From positions 62,001 to 126,000 of the forward strand of contig JAFRQR010000034.1 of NCBI GenBank assembly GCA_017428545.1: a stretch of DNA of 64,000 bases. The letters are read 5' to 3'. Position numbers and translations under genes: made by a program. The notes under the pieces are model-generated. The model was not told where the DNA came from. It saw only the letters and a list, made by a program, of their open reading frames with translations, and searched no databases. This stretch comes from Clostridiales bacterium. GTDB taxonomy: Bacteria > Bacillota > Clostridia > Saccharofermentanales > Saccharofermentanaceae. Positions 8,614 to 16,882 of the stretch are shown piece after piece (positions within the stretch are counted from its first letter, which is position 1; the number at the start of each line of letters is the position of its first letter).

Positions 8614-9961
8614 GAAGCGAAAAGTTGAGTATACTCTTCCTTTGCCGGTCTCCCGGCTCCTTTCCAAGCTCCGCGAGAACGGATTTGAAGCATACGTGAT
8701 CGGCGGCGCCGTCCGTGACATCCTTCTTTCCAAAGCCCCCGGCGACTTTGATGTCGCCACTTCTGCAGAGCCTTCTGAAGTGATCTCCGTTTTCGGTGAA
8801 AAGTACAGTCATCCCACGGGAATATCACATGGTACCGTAACCGTCGTTTCGGACGGGGTACCGATCGAAGTGACGACATTCCGCGTGGACGGGAATTATG
8901 TCGACTCGCGTCATCCCGAGGATGTTCGATTTACCCGCTCTTTAGAAGAAGATGTCCGCCGTCGCGATTTTACCGTTAATGCCATGGCTCTGGGAGAGGA
9001 CGGTACGGTCATTGATTACTGTGGCGGGATCCAAGATCTTAAGGACCGGATCCTTCGCACGGTCGGCGATCCGAAAGAGCGTTTCGAGGAAGATGCGCTT
9101 CGTATTCTCCGCGCCCTGCGGTTTTCCGCCGAATATGGTTTTTTCATCGACAAAAGCACTTCCGACGAGATCTTCCGCCAGAAGGATTCGCTTCTGAATC
9201 TTTCTGCCGAGCGGATCTGGAAAGAGTTTTCCCGCCTGATCTGCGGGCCTTTCTGCGCGCCGATCCTTAGAAAATACTTTGACGTTTTCAAGGTGATCAT
9301 TCCCGAGATCGCGCCGATGCAGGGCTTTGAACAGAATAACCCGCATCACATATTTGATTGCTGGGAGCATACGCTTGCTGCCATGATGGTCGCTCCGCCG
9401 ACACCGGTCCTTCGCGCCGCGATGCTTTTCCACGATATCGGAAAGCCTTCCTGCTACGAGCTCGGCGAGGACGGGATCGGACATTTCCGCGGGCATCCGA
9501 AGGTCAGTGCCGTGATGACGGAGGAGATCCTTCGGCGCTTCAAGGTCGATACCGATACAAAAGAAACGGTCGTCCTTTTGGTCAAAGCGCACGATGTACC
9601 TCTTGAGCCGACTTTGAAAAGTGTCAGGCGAAGACTTGCTCAGTACGGAGAAGAAACGGTGCGCCTGCTTTTGGAAGTCAAGCGTGCCGATATTTCCGCG
9701 CACTCCATGAAAAGCGCCTACCGCCTTCCGGAACTGGACCGTTTTGAAAAGATGCTGGACCAGGCGATCAAAGATCAGCTTTGTTTTTCGTATTCCTCGA
9801 TGGCGGTCGACGGAAAAGATCTCATCGAGATGGGGATCCCCGCGGGGACCCGCCTGGGTGCGATCAAGAAACAGCTTTTAAATGAGATCATAGACGGAGT
9901 GCTTCCAAACGAGAAAGCCGCCTTATTGCAGCGTGCGCGGGAGATTTGGGAAGAGGTCTGA
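8603..9961 (+). CDS. cca: CCA-adding tRNA nucleotidyltransferase with HD domain
   Basis: A 452-residue class II nucleotidyltransferase that builds or repairs the 3' CCA of tRNAs. It shows GGAVRD, the metal-binding DFDVAT, the RRDFTVNAMAL motif and the nucleotide-template region EDALRILRALRFSAEYGF. A C-terminal HD domain carries FHDIGKP at about 275. Its start lies inside the end of the ADH-like gene, so translation is probably coupled. The tRNA-Ala in this window has an encoded CCA, which would make this a repair enzyme for that tRNA. Confidence 0.93.
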   Translation: MDSEKRKVEYTLPLPVSRLLSKLRENGFEAYVIGGAVRDILLSKAPGDFDVATSAEPSEVISVFGEKYSHPTGISHGTVTVVSDGVPIEVTTFRVDGNYVDSRHPEDVRFTRSLEEDVRRRDFTVNAMALGEDGTVIDYCGGIQDLKDRILRTVGDPKERFEEDALRILRALRFSAEYGFFIDKSTSDEIFRQKDSLLNLSAERIWKEFSRLICGPFCAPILRKYFDVFKVIIPEIAPMQGFEQNNPHHIFDCWEHTLAAMMVAPPTPVLRAAMLFHDIGKPSCYELGEDGIGHFRGHPKVSAVMTEEILRRFKVDTDTKETVVLLVKAHDVPLEPTLKSVRRRLAQYGEETVRLLLEVKRADISAHSMKSAYRLPELDRFEKMLDQAIKDQLCFSYSSMAVDGKDLIEMGIPAGTRLGAIKKQLLNEIIDGVLPNEKAALLQRAREIWEEV

Positions 9962-10256
9962 ACGGGTCCTTTTGTCAAATATGTACGGTATTTCACAATT
10001 TGACACATTCTTATAGATAAATGCACAAGTAGAGAAGGTGTAGCACCCTTGTTGCTTGTGCAAATTACACATAAAAGACTTCTGGTTTAAGAATTCGCAA
10101 TAAAATAGATACAAATTGTGGCAGAATTGTGACAAAATCGGCAAGATTTTGAACTCTTCTACTTGCTAAAATGTATTCATAAAACACAAGACAGCATGGT
10201 GACGACATCAAGAATATAGACATTATTAGCAAGGACATAGTGAGGAGGGACTCCAA
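9962..10256 (+). other. Intergenic region before the prepilin-like gene
   Basis: No credible gene is seen in these 295 bases, which are richer in A and T than the flanking genes. It contains TTGACA at 9998-10003 without a matching -10, an extended -10-like TGCTAAAAT at 10164-10172 and the ribosome site GAGGAGGGA before the ATG at 10257. A similar TTGCTAAAAT occurs before the gene at 39273. Confidence 0.5.
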
Positions 10257-10961
10257 ATGAAAGGCAGGAAAGGTTTTACACTATTGGAAATGATGACAGT
10301 CATAGCCATAATCGTATTCTTGGCAGGTGTCGCATTCACCGGCGCTTCCCAGTACATACAAAGAGCAAGTGAAATAAAATACAATAACGATGCCCGTGCA
10401 GCACATATGGCAGAACAGGATAAAGTCGTTGATGCATATCTGACATCGACCCGTGCAAGATCGGGAACAGAAACAACGGATAACGAACTCCATCACGGTG
10501 GCACTACCACAACTACCGTCAATAATGGCGGTGGCGGCGGAGGAGGCGGAGCTTCCGTAGTAGAGCCGCCCGAGGATCCGACAACGGTTACCGAACCCCC
10601 GGAAGAATCGACGACAGAAGCAGTTCCGTCCGAACCGGAAATCACCGCAGCTCCAGAAGCCGGCGGTGTTACGAGCAACAACCCGTATGTCACTCCCGGA
10701 ACTCCCGGAAACGGCGTTGTTTCGATCGATGATAATTCTGACGGATCCCAGACAGTCAAGCTTCTCTATAGCACATGGAATGAAGGAACCGTAAAACTGA
10801 CAAGAAACGCTGACGGATCTTACACAATGAAGATGACAAGCAGCAACACATATTTCCTCGGTGCCATCATCGGATACAATCACGATTTTACCGGCGGATT
10901 TAAACTGACTGACACTGAAAAAACGAAACTGAGCGATGCTTACGGACTCAAATTCAACTGA
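10257..10961 (+). CDS. Type IV prepilin-like secreted protein
   Basis: A 234-residue protein with a class III-type prepilin leader: basic MKGRKG, cleavage before F, then FTLLE with Glu at +5 and a hydrophobic helix (MMTVIAIIVFLAGVAF). After the helix (about residue 65) comes a Thr/Glu/Pro/Gly linker with a run of eight glycines, then a small C-terminal domain. No pilus ATPase, platform protein or prepilin peptidase is nearby, so the machinery must be elsewhere. The N-terminal call is strong; the function of the C-terminal domain is unknown. Confidence 0.75.
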   Translation: MKGRKGFTLLEMMTVIAIIVFLAGVAFTGASQYIQRASEIKYNNDARAAHMAEQDKVVDAYLTSTRARSGTETTDNELHHGGTTTTTVNNGGGGGGGGASVVEPPEDPTTVTEPPEESTTEAVPSEPEITAAPEAGGVTSNNPYVTPGTPGNGVVSIDDNSDGSQTVKLLYSTWNEGTVKLTRNADGSYTMKMTSSNTYFLGAIIGYNHDFTGGFKLTDTEKTKLSDAYGLKFN

Positions 10962-11057
10962 AGCATGCAGGATCGAGAATAAGATTTGAAACTTTACTTT
11001 GACAGATCGTTGACAATTGAGAAATGACAGCAAGGCGCATCATAAATGACAATACGG

Positions 11058-11082
11058 GCCGCTCCCTCGGGAGCGGCTTTTT
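11058..11082 (+). terminator. Terminator after the prepilin-like gene
   Basis: Perfect 8-bp stem GCCGCTCC/GGAGCGGC with loop CTCG, followed by TTTTT. Confidence 0.9.
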
Positions 11083-11204
11083 GCGTGATTTACAATTTTG
11101 AAATATTAGCGTGCGTTTTCTGCCATATAGGACTAATATAATTATTATCAACAGTTGTATGTTGTTTAGTGTTTGGGGACGCAACGGATTCGGGGGAGAG
11201 ACGA

Positions 11205-12188
11205 ATGAAGCTGCAACACTTAGCCAAAGTATTTTCGAAGAACCTTACGGTCCTTTCGATCGCGTCAGCGTTTGCGCTGGGCGCTTTTGGCATGTCTGAT
11301 ATCAAGGACGAATTCCTCGACACTTCCAAATGGTTCAGGCCTCAGCCGGCAACGGATCTGACGGCTTTTGAAAATGTGGCCGAGGATGCGGATGCCAACC
11401 CGTTCGAAAAGAACAGCAGCGGGCTTTCTCCGGAACTTGATCCGGAAAACAAAGGCAGTTCCACGGAATCTGCGACTGAACTTACCACGACAACGACTAC
11501 AGAAGCCACAACTTCCGAAACAAGCGATCCTTCGGAAGACAGTTCCGTTCCCTCTGACAGTGAAGATATGAGCGATCCTGAAGCTACGTCCTCAACGACG
11601 GCGGAGCCTGATAATACCGAGCCTTCGGACGGAACGGCCGAGACAACAAAGAAGAAAGAAACGAAGGAAACGAAGGAAACAAAAGAAACAACTTCTGCTC
11701 CGAAAGAGACGACGACTGCCGCTCCGACTGAAACAACAACGGCAGCGCCGACCGAAACGACCGCGGCACCGACAGAAACGACGCCCGCTCCGACCGAGCA
11801 GGGTCCGATGGGCGACACCAGCGGATCGTATAACGATGACATGGCGGCAGCCGTCCTGACTCTGGTAAATAACGAACGCGCTGCGAACGGACTGGCTCCT
11901 CTTTCGTGGAGCAACTCTCTTGCCAAGGCGGCAAAGACCCGTGCGACCGAGATCGTCGTCACATGGTCGCATACCCGTCCGGACGGAAGTGCATGGTATA
12001 CGGTAAGTGACGTGACCTGTGGTGAGAACCTGGGAAAAGGCCAGTCTTCTTCCGAGTCGGTAATGACGGCGTGGATGAATTCCGATTCACATAGATATAA
12101 CATTCTTCTGGCGGATTATAAGACGATCGGAGTTGCCTGCTATGCCTGCAACGGAAAGTATTATTGGGTGCAGGAGTTTGGATACTGA
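11205..12188 (+). CDS. Secreted CAP (SCP/PR1) domain protein
   Basis: A 327-residue protein. The ATG at 11205, after GGGGGAGAGACGA, is preferred over a longer frame because it places a hydrophobic export segment at the N terminus. Residues ~65-205 are an acidic, Thr-rich linker with ETK and APTETT repeats. The C-terminal ~120 residues form a CAP domain: VNNERAANGLAPLSWS, a His in TWSHTRP, CGENLG, and SDSHRYNILL. Such proteins are common on Firmicutes surfaces; their activity is mostly unknown. Confidence 0.85.
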   Translation: MKLQHLAKVFSKNLTVLSIASAFALGAFGMSDIKDEFLDTSKWFRPQPATDLTAFENVAEDADANPFEKNSSGLSPELDPENKGSSTESATELTTTTTTEATTSETSDPSEDSSVPSDSEDMSDPEATSSTTAEPDNTEPSDGTAETTKKKETKETKETKETTSAPKETTTAAPTETTTAAPTETTAAPTETTPAPTEQGPMGDTSGSYNDDMAAAVLTLVNNERAANGLAPLSWSNSLAKAAKTRATEIVVTWSHTRPDGSAWYTVSDVTCGENLGKGQSSSESVMTAWMNSDSHRYNILLADYKTIGVACYACNGKYYWVQEFGY

Positions 12189-12627
12189 TAGAAAGAATCC
12201 CCCGCTGATATTTCGGAATTATGTACGGTGGCCACTCATGATCCTCATGGTGGCGACCGTCTTTTTGAGTCTTCTATATTTATTCATTATAGATCCCATG
12301 AAAACGCCCGGCGCGGCTCCGACATGCTATATCTATTCGCACTTCGGGATCTATTGCCCCGGATGCGGAAATACCAGGGCGCTTCACGCGCTTGTCCACG
12401 GACATATCCCGGAAATGTTCGGCTACAATCTGCTGTTTCCTTTTGCGGTCATCATTCTGGCATGGTATTTTCTCGTGGGATTCAGTACACTACTATTTAG
12501 AAAGAGAGTCATGTGGATCCCGACCCGGATCCCGACGGCGGGAGCGATCGGTATCGGAGTTGCGGTAGTGCTTTTCACTGTGCTTCGGAATATTCCGGTA
12601 TGGCCATTTACGATACTGGCTCCCTGA
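12142..12627 (+). CDS. DUF2752 membrane protein
   Basis: A short integral membrane protein with three predicted TM segments and the DUF2752 signature CPGCGNTRALHALVHG after the first. The family's function is unknown. The start is uncertain: ATG 12142 has GGAG nine bases upstream but overlaps the CAP gene by 47 bases; ATG 12238 would cut into the first TM. The overlap suggests co-translation with the CAP gene. Confidence 0.65.
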   Translation: MPATESIIGCRSLDTDRKNPPLIFRNYVRWPLMILMVATVFLSLLYLFIIDPMKTPGAAPTCYIYSHFGIYCPGCGNTRALHALVHGHIPEMFGYNLLFPFAVIILAWYFLVGFSTLLFRKRVMWIPTRIPTAGAIGIGVAVVLFTVLRNIPVWPFTILAP

Positions 12628-12641
12628 AAGGAGAAAGAATT

Positions 12642-13133
12642 ATGTCCAAATGTATCTTTTGCGGCAATGAAACAGGCGGGACAGCGTTCTGCCAGAGCTG
12701 TGGCGCCAAAGTAGAAGGCGCTCTCATCGAACAGGCGGCACCGGTAGAAGAGCAGGTGGAAACTCCGGAGGTGATCACCCCCGAAAGGATCGACCCGCAG
12801 GAGAATGCCATACCGGGCAATTTCTACAGACCTCAGGCGGCTACGGGTCTTCTGACGGCGAACATCATCGTCCTTGTTTTTTCTGTCGTCATGTGTTTTC
12901 ACACGATCGGCGTCACGATCCTTGCCATGATCTTTTCGATCATCGGTATCGTGAATGCGTCGAAAGTCAAAAGCAGTACGAGCGAGTTTGAGGCGCAGCA
13001 CCGCAAAAGCACCGCGACCGTCATGCTTATCCTGGGACTTATTGTTCTTTTTGCAGGAATTCTGGTTTATATAGTCCTAAAACTGCTGAAAGTCGTGGCG
13101 GAGAACATATTTGAGGGTATTTTCGGGTTTTGA
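12642..13133 (+). CDS. Zinc-ribbon protein with two TM segments (first of three)
   Basis: A 163-residue protein. The start follows AAAGGAGAAAG. An N-terminal zinc ribbon (CIFCGNETGGTAFCQSCG) leads into a Pro/Glu linker and two TM segments; the stretch between them (FSIIGIVNASKVKSS) resembles CD225/DUF4190-type small membrane proteins. The next gene has the same layout and a closely similar ribbon. The function is unknown. Confidence 0.7.
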   Translation: MSKCIFCGNETGGTAFCQSCGAKVEGALIEQAAPVEEQVETPEVITPERIDPQENAIPGNFYRPQAATGLLTANIIVLVFSVVMCFHTIGVTILAMIFSIIGIVNASKVKSSTSEFEAQHRKSTATVMLILGLIVLFAGILVYIVLKLLKVVAENIFEGIFGF

Positions 13134-13159
13134 CCGTGGCTTAATGGTTGGGTTATAAT
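13130..13159 (+). promoter_or_regulatory. Promoter between the first two zinc-ribbon genes
   Basis: TTGACC, overlapping the preceding stop codon, and TATAAT at 13154-13159 are separated by 18 bases. It indicates that the second zinc-ribbon gene has its own promoter. Confidence 0.7.
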
Positions 13160-13198
13160 ACTTATTTAGATAATGAAAGCAAACAGGAGGTAATTTTT

Positions 13199-13756
13199 AT
13201 GCCAGCTTGTAGATATTGTGGTCAGGAAACGGGCGGTTCCGCTTTCTGTCAGAACTGTGGTGCTAAAGTCGAGGAGCAGCCGGCCATTCCGTCTCCGATC
13301 CCGCAGGTAATGCCGAATTCGATCCCTACGGAACCGATCCCGACGATGCCGACACAAAGCGCACCTTATTCGATCCCGACGATGCCGTCGTTCTATACAC
13401 CGGGCGGTGCCGGCGGACTTCTTGCCGGAAACATCATCGCACTTATCCTCGGTGTGTGCACTTGCTGTTTTATCGTTCCGATCATCGCGATCATCGTTTC
13501 GATCATCGGTATCGTTTTTGCTTCTAAAGTAAAGAACAGCACCAATGCAGCCGAAGAAAAATCCAACCGCACGATCGCTCTTGTCATGATGCTTCTCGCT
13601 TTTGCGTTTGTCATCATCGGTACTGCGCTTTTCGTAGTCGGCGTATATCAGGAGTACGGCGGATTTGAAGGATTCTTCGAGTATATCAGTGAGCAGGTCG
13701 AAGAACAGGAAGCAAAGAGAAAGATCTTTGCCGCTGCGATCAAGAAATTCTTCTGA
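13199..13756 (+). CDS. Zinc-ribbon protein with two TM segments (second of three)
   Basis: A 185-residue paralogue of the preceding protein. The ATG follows CAGGAGG by eight bases. The ribbon is CRYCGQETGGSAFCQNCG, followed by a Pro/Ile/Thr linker with repeated IPTMP units, then two TM segments with the same SIIGIVFASKVKNS junction, and a charged tail ending in a basic cluster. The shared layout points to duplication. Confidence 0.7.
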   Translation: MPACRYCGQETGGSAFCQNCGAKVEEQPAIPSPIPQVMPNSIPTEPIPTMPTQSAPYSIPTMPSFYTPGGAGGLLAGNIIALILGVCTCCFIVPIIAIIVSIIGIVFASKVKNSTNAAEEKSNRTIALVMMLLAFAFVIIGTALFVVGVYQEYGGFEGFFEYISEQVEEQEAKRKIFAAAIKKFF

Positions 13757-13777
13757 TCCTTTGCTTGAGGTCGATGC

Positions 13778-14356
13778 ATGCGTTGCAGTAACTGTCAAAA
13801 AGAACTTTCGGAAAATGCCTTATTCTGCCCGGATTGCGGAATGAAGGCCGAAAGAAGCGAAGCTTCGGAGCAGATGCCGGATCCTACGGTGTCTTTATCT
13901 CCGTCGGCGGATTCTTCTTCCGGCGCCGGATTTGTACCTGCTTCTTTTGATGAGGGACGAGATCCGGCAAGCCTTTTTACTGCTCCGGAGCCGGTGCCTG
14001 CTTTTCCTTCGTACCCGCCCCTTCCGCCGCTGAACTTTTATGAAGAAAGTGATTACTATCACATCGACGCTACGGAAGTTCCGGATTTTGAAGCGATGAG
14101 AGGTATCTCTATTGTCCTGATCGTTCTTTCGGCATTATCTTTTATCGGGATCCTTTTCCCGATGCCGCTTGCAATCGTCAGTCTGGTAAAAGCATGCTCG
14201 GGAGCAGAAGAGAGAAATCCGGTAATTGCCAAAAGATCGCATAATATCTGCCGCATTCTGGTCATCATTTCGATCATTGCGATAATACTGATCTTGATCG
14301 GACTGGCCATTTGGTCGTATTTGTGGGATCCGGACATGCCGGCACGGGTTCCCTGA
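13778..14356 (+). CDS. Zinc-ribbon protein with two TM segments (third of three)
   Basis: A 192-residue protein with an N-terminal ribbon CSNCQKELSENALFCPDCG, an acidic and proline-rich linker of ~95 residues, and two TM segments joined by a short charged stretch (VKACSGAEERNPV). It follows its neighbour by 21 bases. The ribbon and the TM part are more divergent than in the first two, so it may be an older duplicate. Confidence 0.65.
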   Translation: MRCSNCQKELSENALFCPDCGMKAERSEASEQMPDPTVSLSPSADSSSGAGFVPASFDEGRDPASLFTAPEPVPAFPSYPPLPPLNFYEESDYYHIDATEVPDFEAMRGISIVLIVLSALSFIGILFPMPLAIVSLVKACSGAEERNPVIAKRSHNICRILVIISIIAIILILIGLAIWSYLWDPDMPARVP

Positions 14357-14393
14357 AATAGAAAAGGACAAAATATCAGAACATGCACGATAA

Positions 14394-14430
14394 GGGCTGT
14401 CTCAAAATGAAGTGAGACAGCCCCTCATTT
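14394..14430 (+). terminator. Terminator of the zinc-ribbon operon
   Basis: Perfect 11-bp stem GGGCTGTCTCA/TGAGACAGCCC, then CTCATTTTT. A partial copy of the arm (AGAGACAGCC) lies at about 14464. Confidence 0.8.
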
Positions 14431-14551
14431 TTGCATGCAATGCAGTTCGAAACTCTGTGATTAGAGACAGCCGCTTTGCTTTTTATGAAATATCTTTGTC
14501 AATTTATTGTGAAAATCGCCAAGAAAGAATGAAAAATATCTAAAATCGTTG

Positions 14552-14571
14552 TATAATTGTTTTTACAATTC
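14552..14571 (+). promoter_or_regulatory. -10 element with adjoining inverted repeat
   Basis: TATAAT at 14552-14557 runs into AATTGT-TTTT-ACAATT, an inverted repeat at the expected start of transcription, 20 bases before the coiled-coil gene. A repressor could bind here, but this is inference. Confidence 0.4.
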
Positions 14572-14591
14572 ATGCAATGAGGAGAATAGCG

Positions 14592-16658
14592 ATGAAGAAG
14601 TGTCCTGTATGTGGCGTTATGATGGGTGATAACGTTGCGCGTTGCTTCATGTGTAAGTACGATTTCCAAAAAGCCGCCCGTGAAGGTGAGGATGCCGCAA
14701 GGGAAGAAGCCAGTGCGAACATCAAGCGGAGTGAGCAGGAAGCGAGTGCACGTGTTGAGCAAAAACGCTCCGAAGAGGAAAAAATAATCGCGGAAATGAA
14801 GAATCGCAACCAGCGCGAGATCGAAACGCTGAACCAGCAGCTCGAGTCCGAGAAACTCCGTATCGAGACCGAGTATGTGGAGATCAGAAAGCGTGCCCTG
14901 GATGAGCGTAAGCAGCTCGAAAAGGAACTGACTGAACTCAGAGAGCAGGTCGAGATCGAAAAGAAGCGCCAGGGAGACCTGGAAGTGGAGAAGAAGAGAC
15001 TCCGCGAAGAAGCGCTGAAGGAAGCTCAGTCCGAGCGCGAAGCTATGATCGCTCAGGCAAATAAAGAGAAGGAAGCTATTCTCCTGAGTGCACAGAAAGA
15101 GACAGAGCAGCTCGCTGTGCAGGTACAAAAAGAATATAAAGATGCTATGGCCAGAAGACAGCAGCTGCTGGATGAGGCTCAGATCGCCGAGGCAGCCGCA
15201 AAGGATGCCATGGCTCATCGTGATCAGGCGGAAAAAGATCTCAAGGAAATGGAAAAATCCTTAAATGAGATGAGAACTGACTACGACGAAGCCAGAAGAA
15301 AACTTGAGTCTGAGGCGGAAGAAACCTCCCGTAAAAAACTCCAGGAAGGTGAAGAAGCAAAGGCGGCCGCGATCGCAGAAGGCGAAAAGGCAAAAGCAGA
15401 TGCTCTCGCTGAAGCCCAGCAGGTCCTGGCAGAGGTAGAAAAAACAAAGAAACAGGCCGATTCGGAAATGCAGGCGTATGTGGCAGAGGCCCAGCGCATC
15501 ATGGCCGAGGTCGAAAAAGTCCAGGCGCAAAGACAGGGACTCGAGGAAGACTGCCAGCGTATGCAGGCGGCTCTTGATGAGACACAAAAGCAGTATGAGA
15601 CCGTAGCTCAGGAAAAAGAGAACCTGGATGCTCAGGTTGCAGCTCTGAAGAATGAAGCGGAGTCGGAAAGTGCCCGGATCATCGGCGAAGCACAGAAAGA
15701 GAACGAGAGGATCCTTACCGAGACGGCTGCGGAAAGAGACCGCATGATCTCCGAGACGCAGGCGCAGATCGAATCTGCCGCCGCACAGGCCAATGCCGAC
15801 CTTGAGAACTCCCGGAAAGAAAAAGAACGTGTAGACGCTGAGACGGCACAGCTTCTCGGTTCTGCCCGGCAGGAAAAAGAGAAGATGGAAAAAGAAGCTT
15901 CCCAGATGCTGGAGCAGGCGAAGAAGACCGTTGCAGATGCCGAGGCTGAAAAGAATAAGCTGACATCTGAGGCAAGAGCAAGCTGTGATGTAATTGCCAA
16001 GCAGAAGGCCGCTTTGGAATCCGATATTGCGAAGATGACCAAAGAGCAGGAGCAGAGCAAGCATACATTCGAGACTCAGATCGCAGGCCTGCAGACCGAT
16101 CTTGATAATGCCAAGGCGATCATCGCCGATTCGAAGATCGCAAAGAAACTGGCTGAAGTCGAAGCTCAGGAACTGATCCTGAAAGCGGAGAAGAGAGCTG
16201 TTGCCTTGAAGGATGCCGCACTTTCCGAAAGTGAGAAGGGCAAACTTCAGGATGAGTTAAAGAAGAAGGAAAGTGAGCTGGCAGAAATGGCAAAGTCGAA
16301 GGAAGAACTTGAGAAGCAGCTGAACGAGATGCAGAAGACGATCAAGAAAATGCAGGACCGCATCGACAATATGCCGGTCGGCGGCGGTGCAGTTTCGATC
16401 GCAGACGGCATGAAGGAATATTCCGTAGTCGTAGTTCCGCATCTTTCGAACGGCGAAGTCAACTCCGAACGTATCGCAGAGATCCTCGCTACAAAGGCTG
16501 CCGGCGGATGGAGACTGCATAGCATCGTCAATGACGAAGGCGGTAAACTCCAGGCTACCATCGGCGGCGGCGACAGCGTATCTCTGAACGCCAGCTCCGT
16601 TTCCATCAAGGAAGACCGCGTAATTATGATCTTCGAAAGGAACATCGAGGAAGAGTAA
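14592..16658 (+). CDS. Zinc-ribbon, long coiled-coil, DUF4177-like protein
   Basis: A 688-residue protein. The ATG at 14592, after GAGGAGAATAGCG, is preferred to the in-frame ATG at 14577. Residues ~1-22 form a treble-clef or ribbon (CPVCGVMMGDNVARCFMC). Residues ~30-590 are an almost unbroken Glu/Lys/Ala/Gln coiled coil. The last ~80 residues are a globular DUF4177-like domain (KEYSVVVVPHL, then GGWRLHSI). No signal peptide or TM segment is seen, so it should be a long cytoplasmic rod with a metal-binding head. Its role is unknown. Confidence 0.75.
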   Translation: MKKCPVCGVMMGDNVARCFMCKYDFQKAAREGEDAAREEASANIKRSEQEASARVEQKRSEEEKIIAEMKNRNQREIETLNQQLESEKLRIETEYVEIRKRALDERKQLEKELTELREQVEIEKKRQGDLEVEKKRLREEALKEAQSEREAMIAQANKEKEAILLSAQKETEQLAVQVQKEYKDAMARRQQLLDEAQIAEAAAKDAMAHRDQAEKDLKEMEKSLNEMRTDYDEARRKLESEAEETSRKKLQEGEEAKAAAIAEGEKAKADALAEAQQVLAEVEKTKKQADSEMQAYVAEAQRIMAEVEKVQAQRQGLEEDCQRMQAALDETQKQYETVAQEKENLDAQVAALKNEAESESARIIGEAQKENERILTETAAERDRMISETQAQIESAAAQANADLENSRKEKERVDAETAQLLGSARQEKEKMEKEASQMLEQAKKTVADAEAEKNKLTSEARASCDVIAKQKAALESDIAKMTKEQEQSKHTFETQIAGLQTDLDNAKAIIADSKIAKKLAEVEAQELILKAEKRAVALKDAALSESEKGKLQDELKKKESELAEMAKSKEELEKQLNEMQKTIKKMQDRIDNMPVGGGAVSIADGMKEYSVVVVPHLSNGEVNSERIAEILATKAAGGWRLHSIVNDEGGKLQATIGGGDSVSLNASSVSIKEDRVIMIFERNIEEE

Positions 16659-16698
16659 TCGCTCAAACGCAGTTATTTCAATTGGTTCTGAGGTTAAG

Positions 16699-16735
16699 AG
16701 GGGCTGTTTCCGGGTATCCGGGAACGGCCCTTTTC
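16699..16735 (+). terminator. Terminator of the coiled-coil gene
   Basis: GGGCTGTTTCCGG pairs with CCGGGAACGGCCC, followed by TTTTC. Confidence 0.8.
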
Positions 16736-16841
16736 ATGCGGAACGGGAAAAACGGAATTCGCAAATAAAAATGCCGTTAAGTATCACAAAAAACTTTTGC
16801 AGTTTATGAAAGTTTTTGTGGATATTGATACTGATATCGGT

Positions 16842-16847
16842 TATAAT
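16842..16847 (+). promoter_or_regulatory. -10 element of the EF-G-like gene
   Basis: TATAAT lies 36 bases before the start codon in an AT-rich stretch; a -35 is not clear. Confidence 0.45.
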
Positions 16848-16882
16848 AGTCCCATTAGAGTTTGAATTAGGAGGACGAATAC

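Noticed and set aside
14394..14475. Possible insertion-sequence remnant with repeated GAGACAGCC
   Set aside because: The first copy is a normal terminator and the second is a partial arm; no transposase fragment or target duplication is seen.
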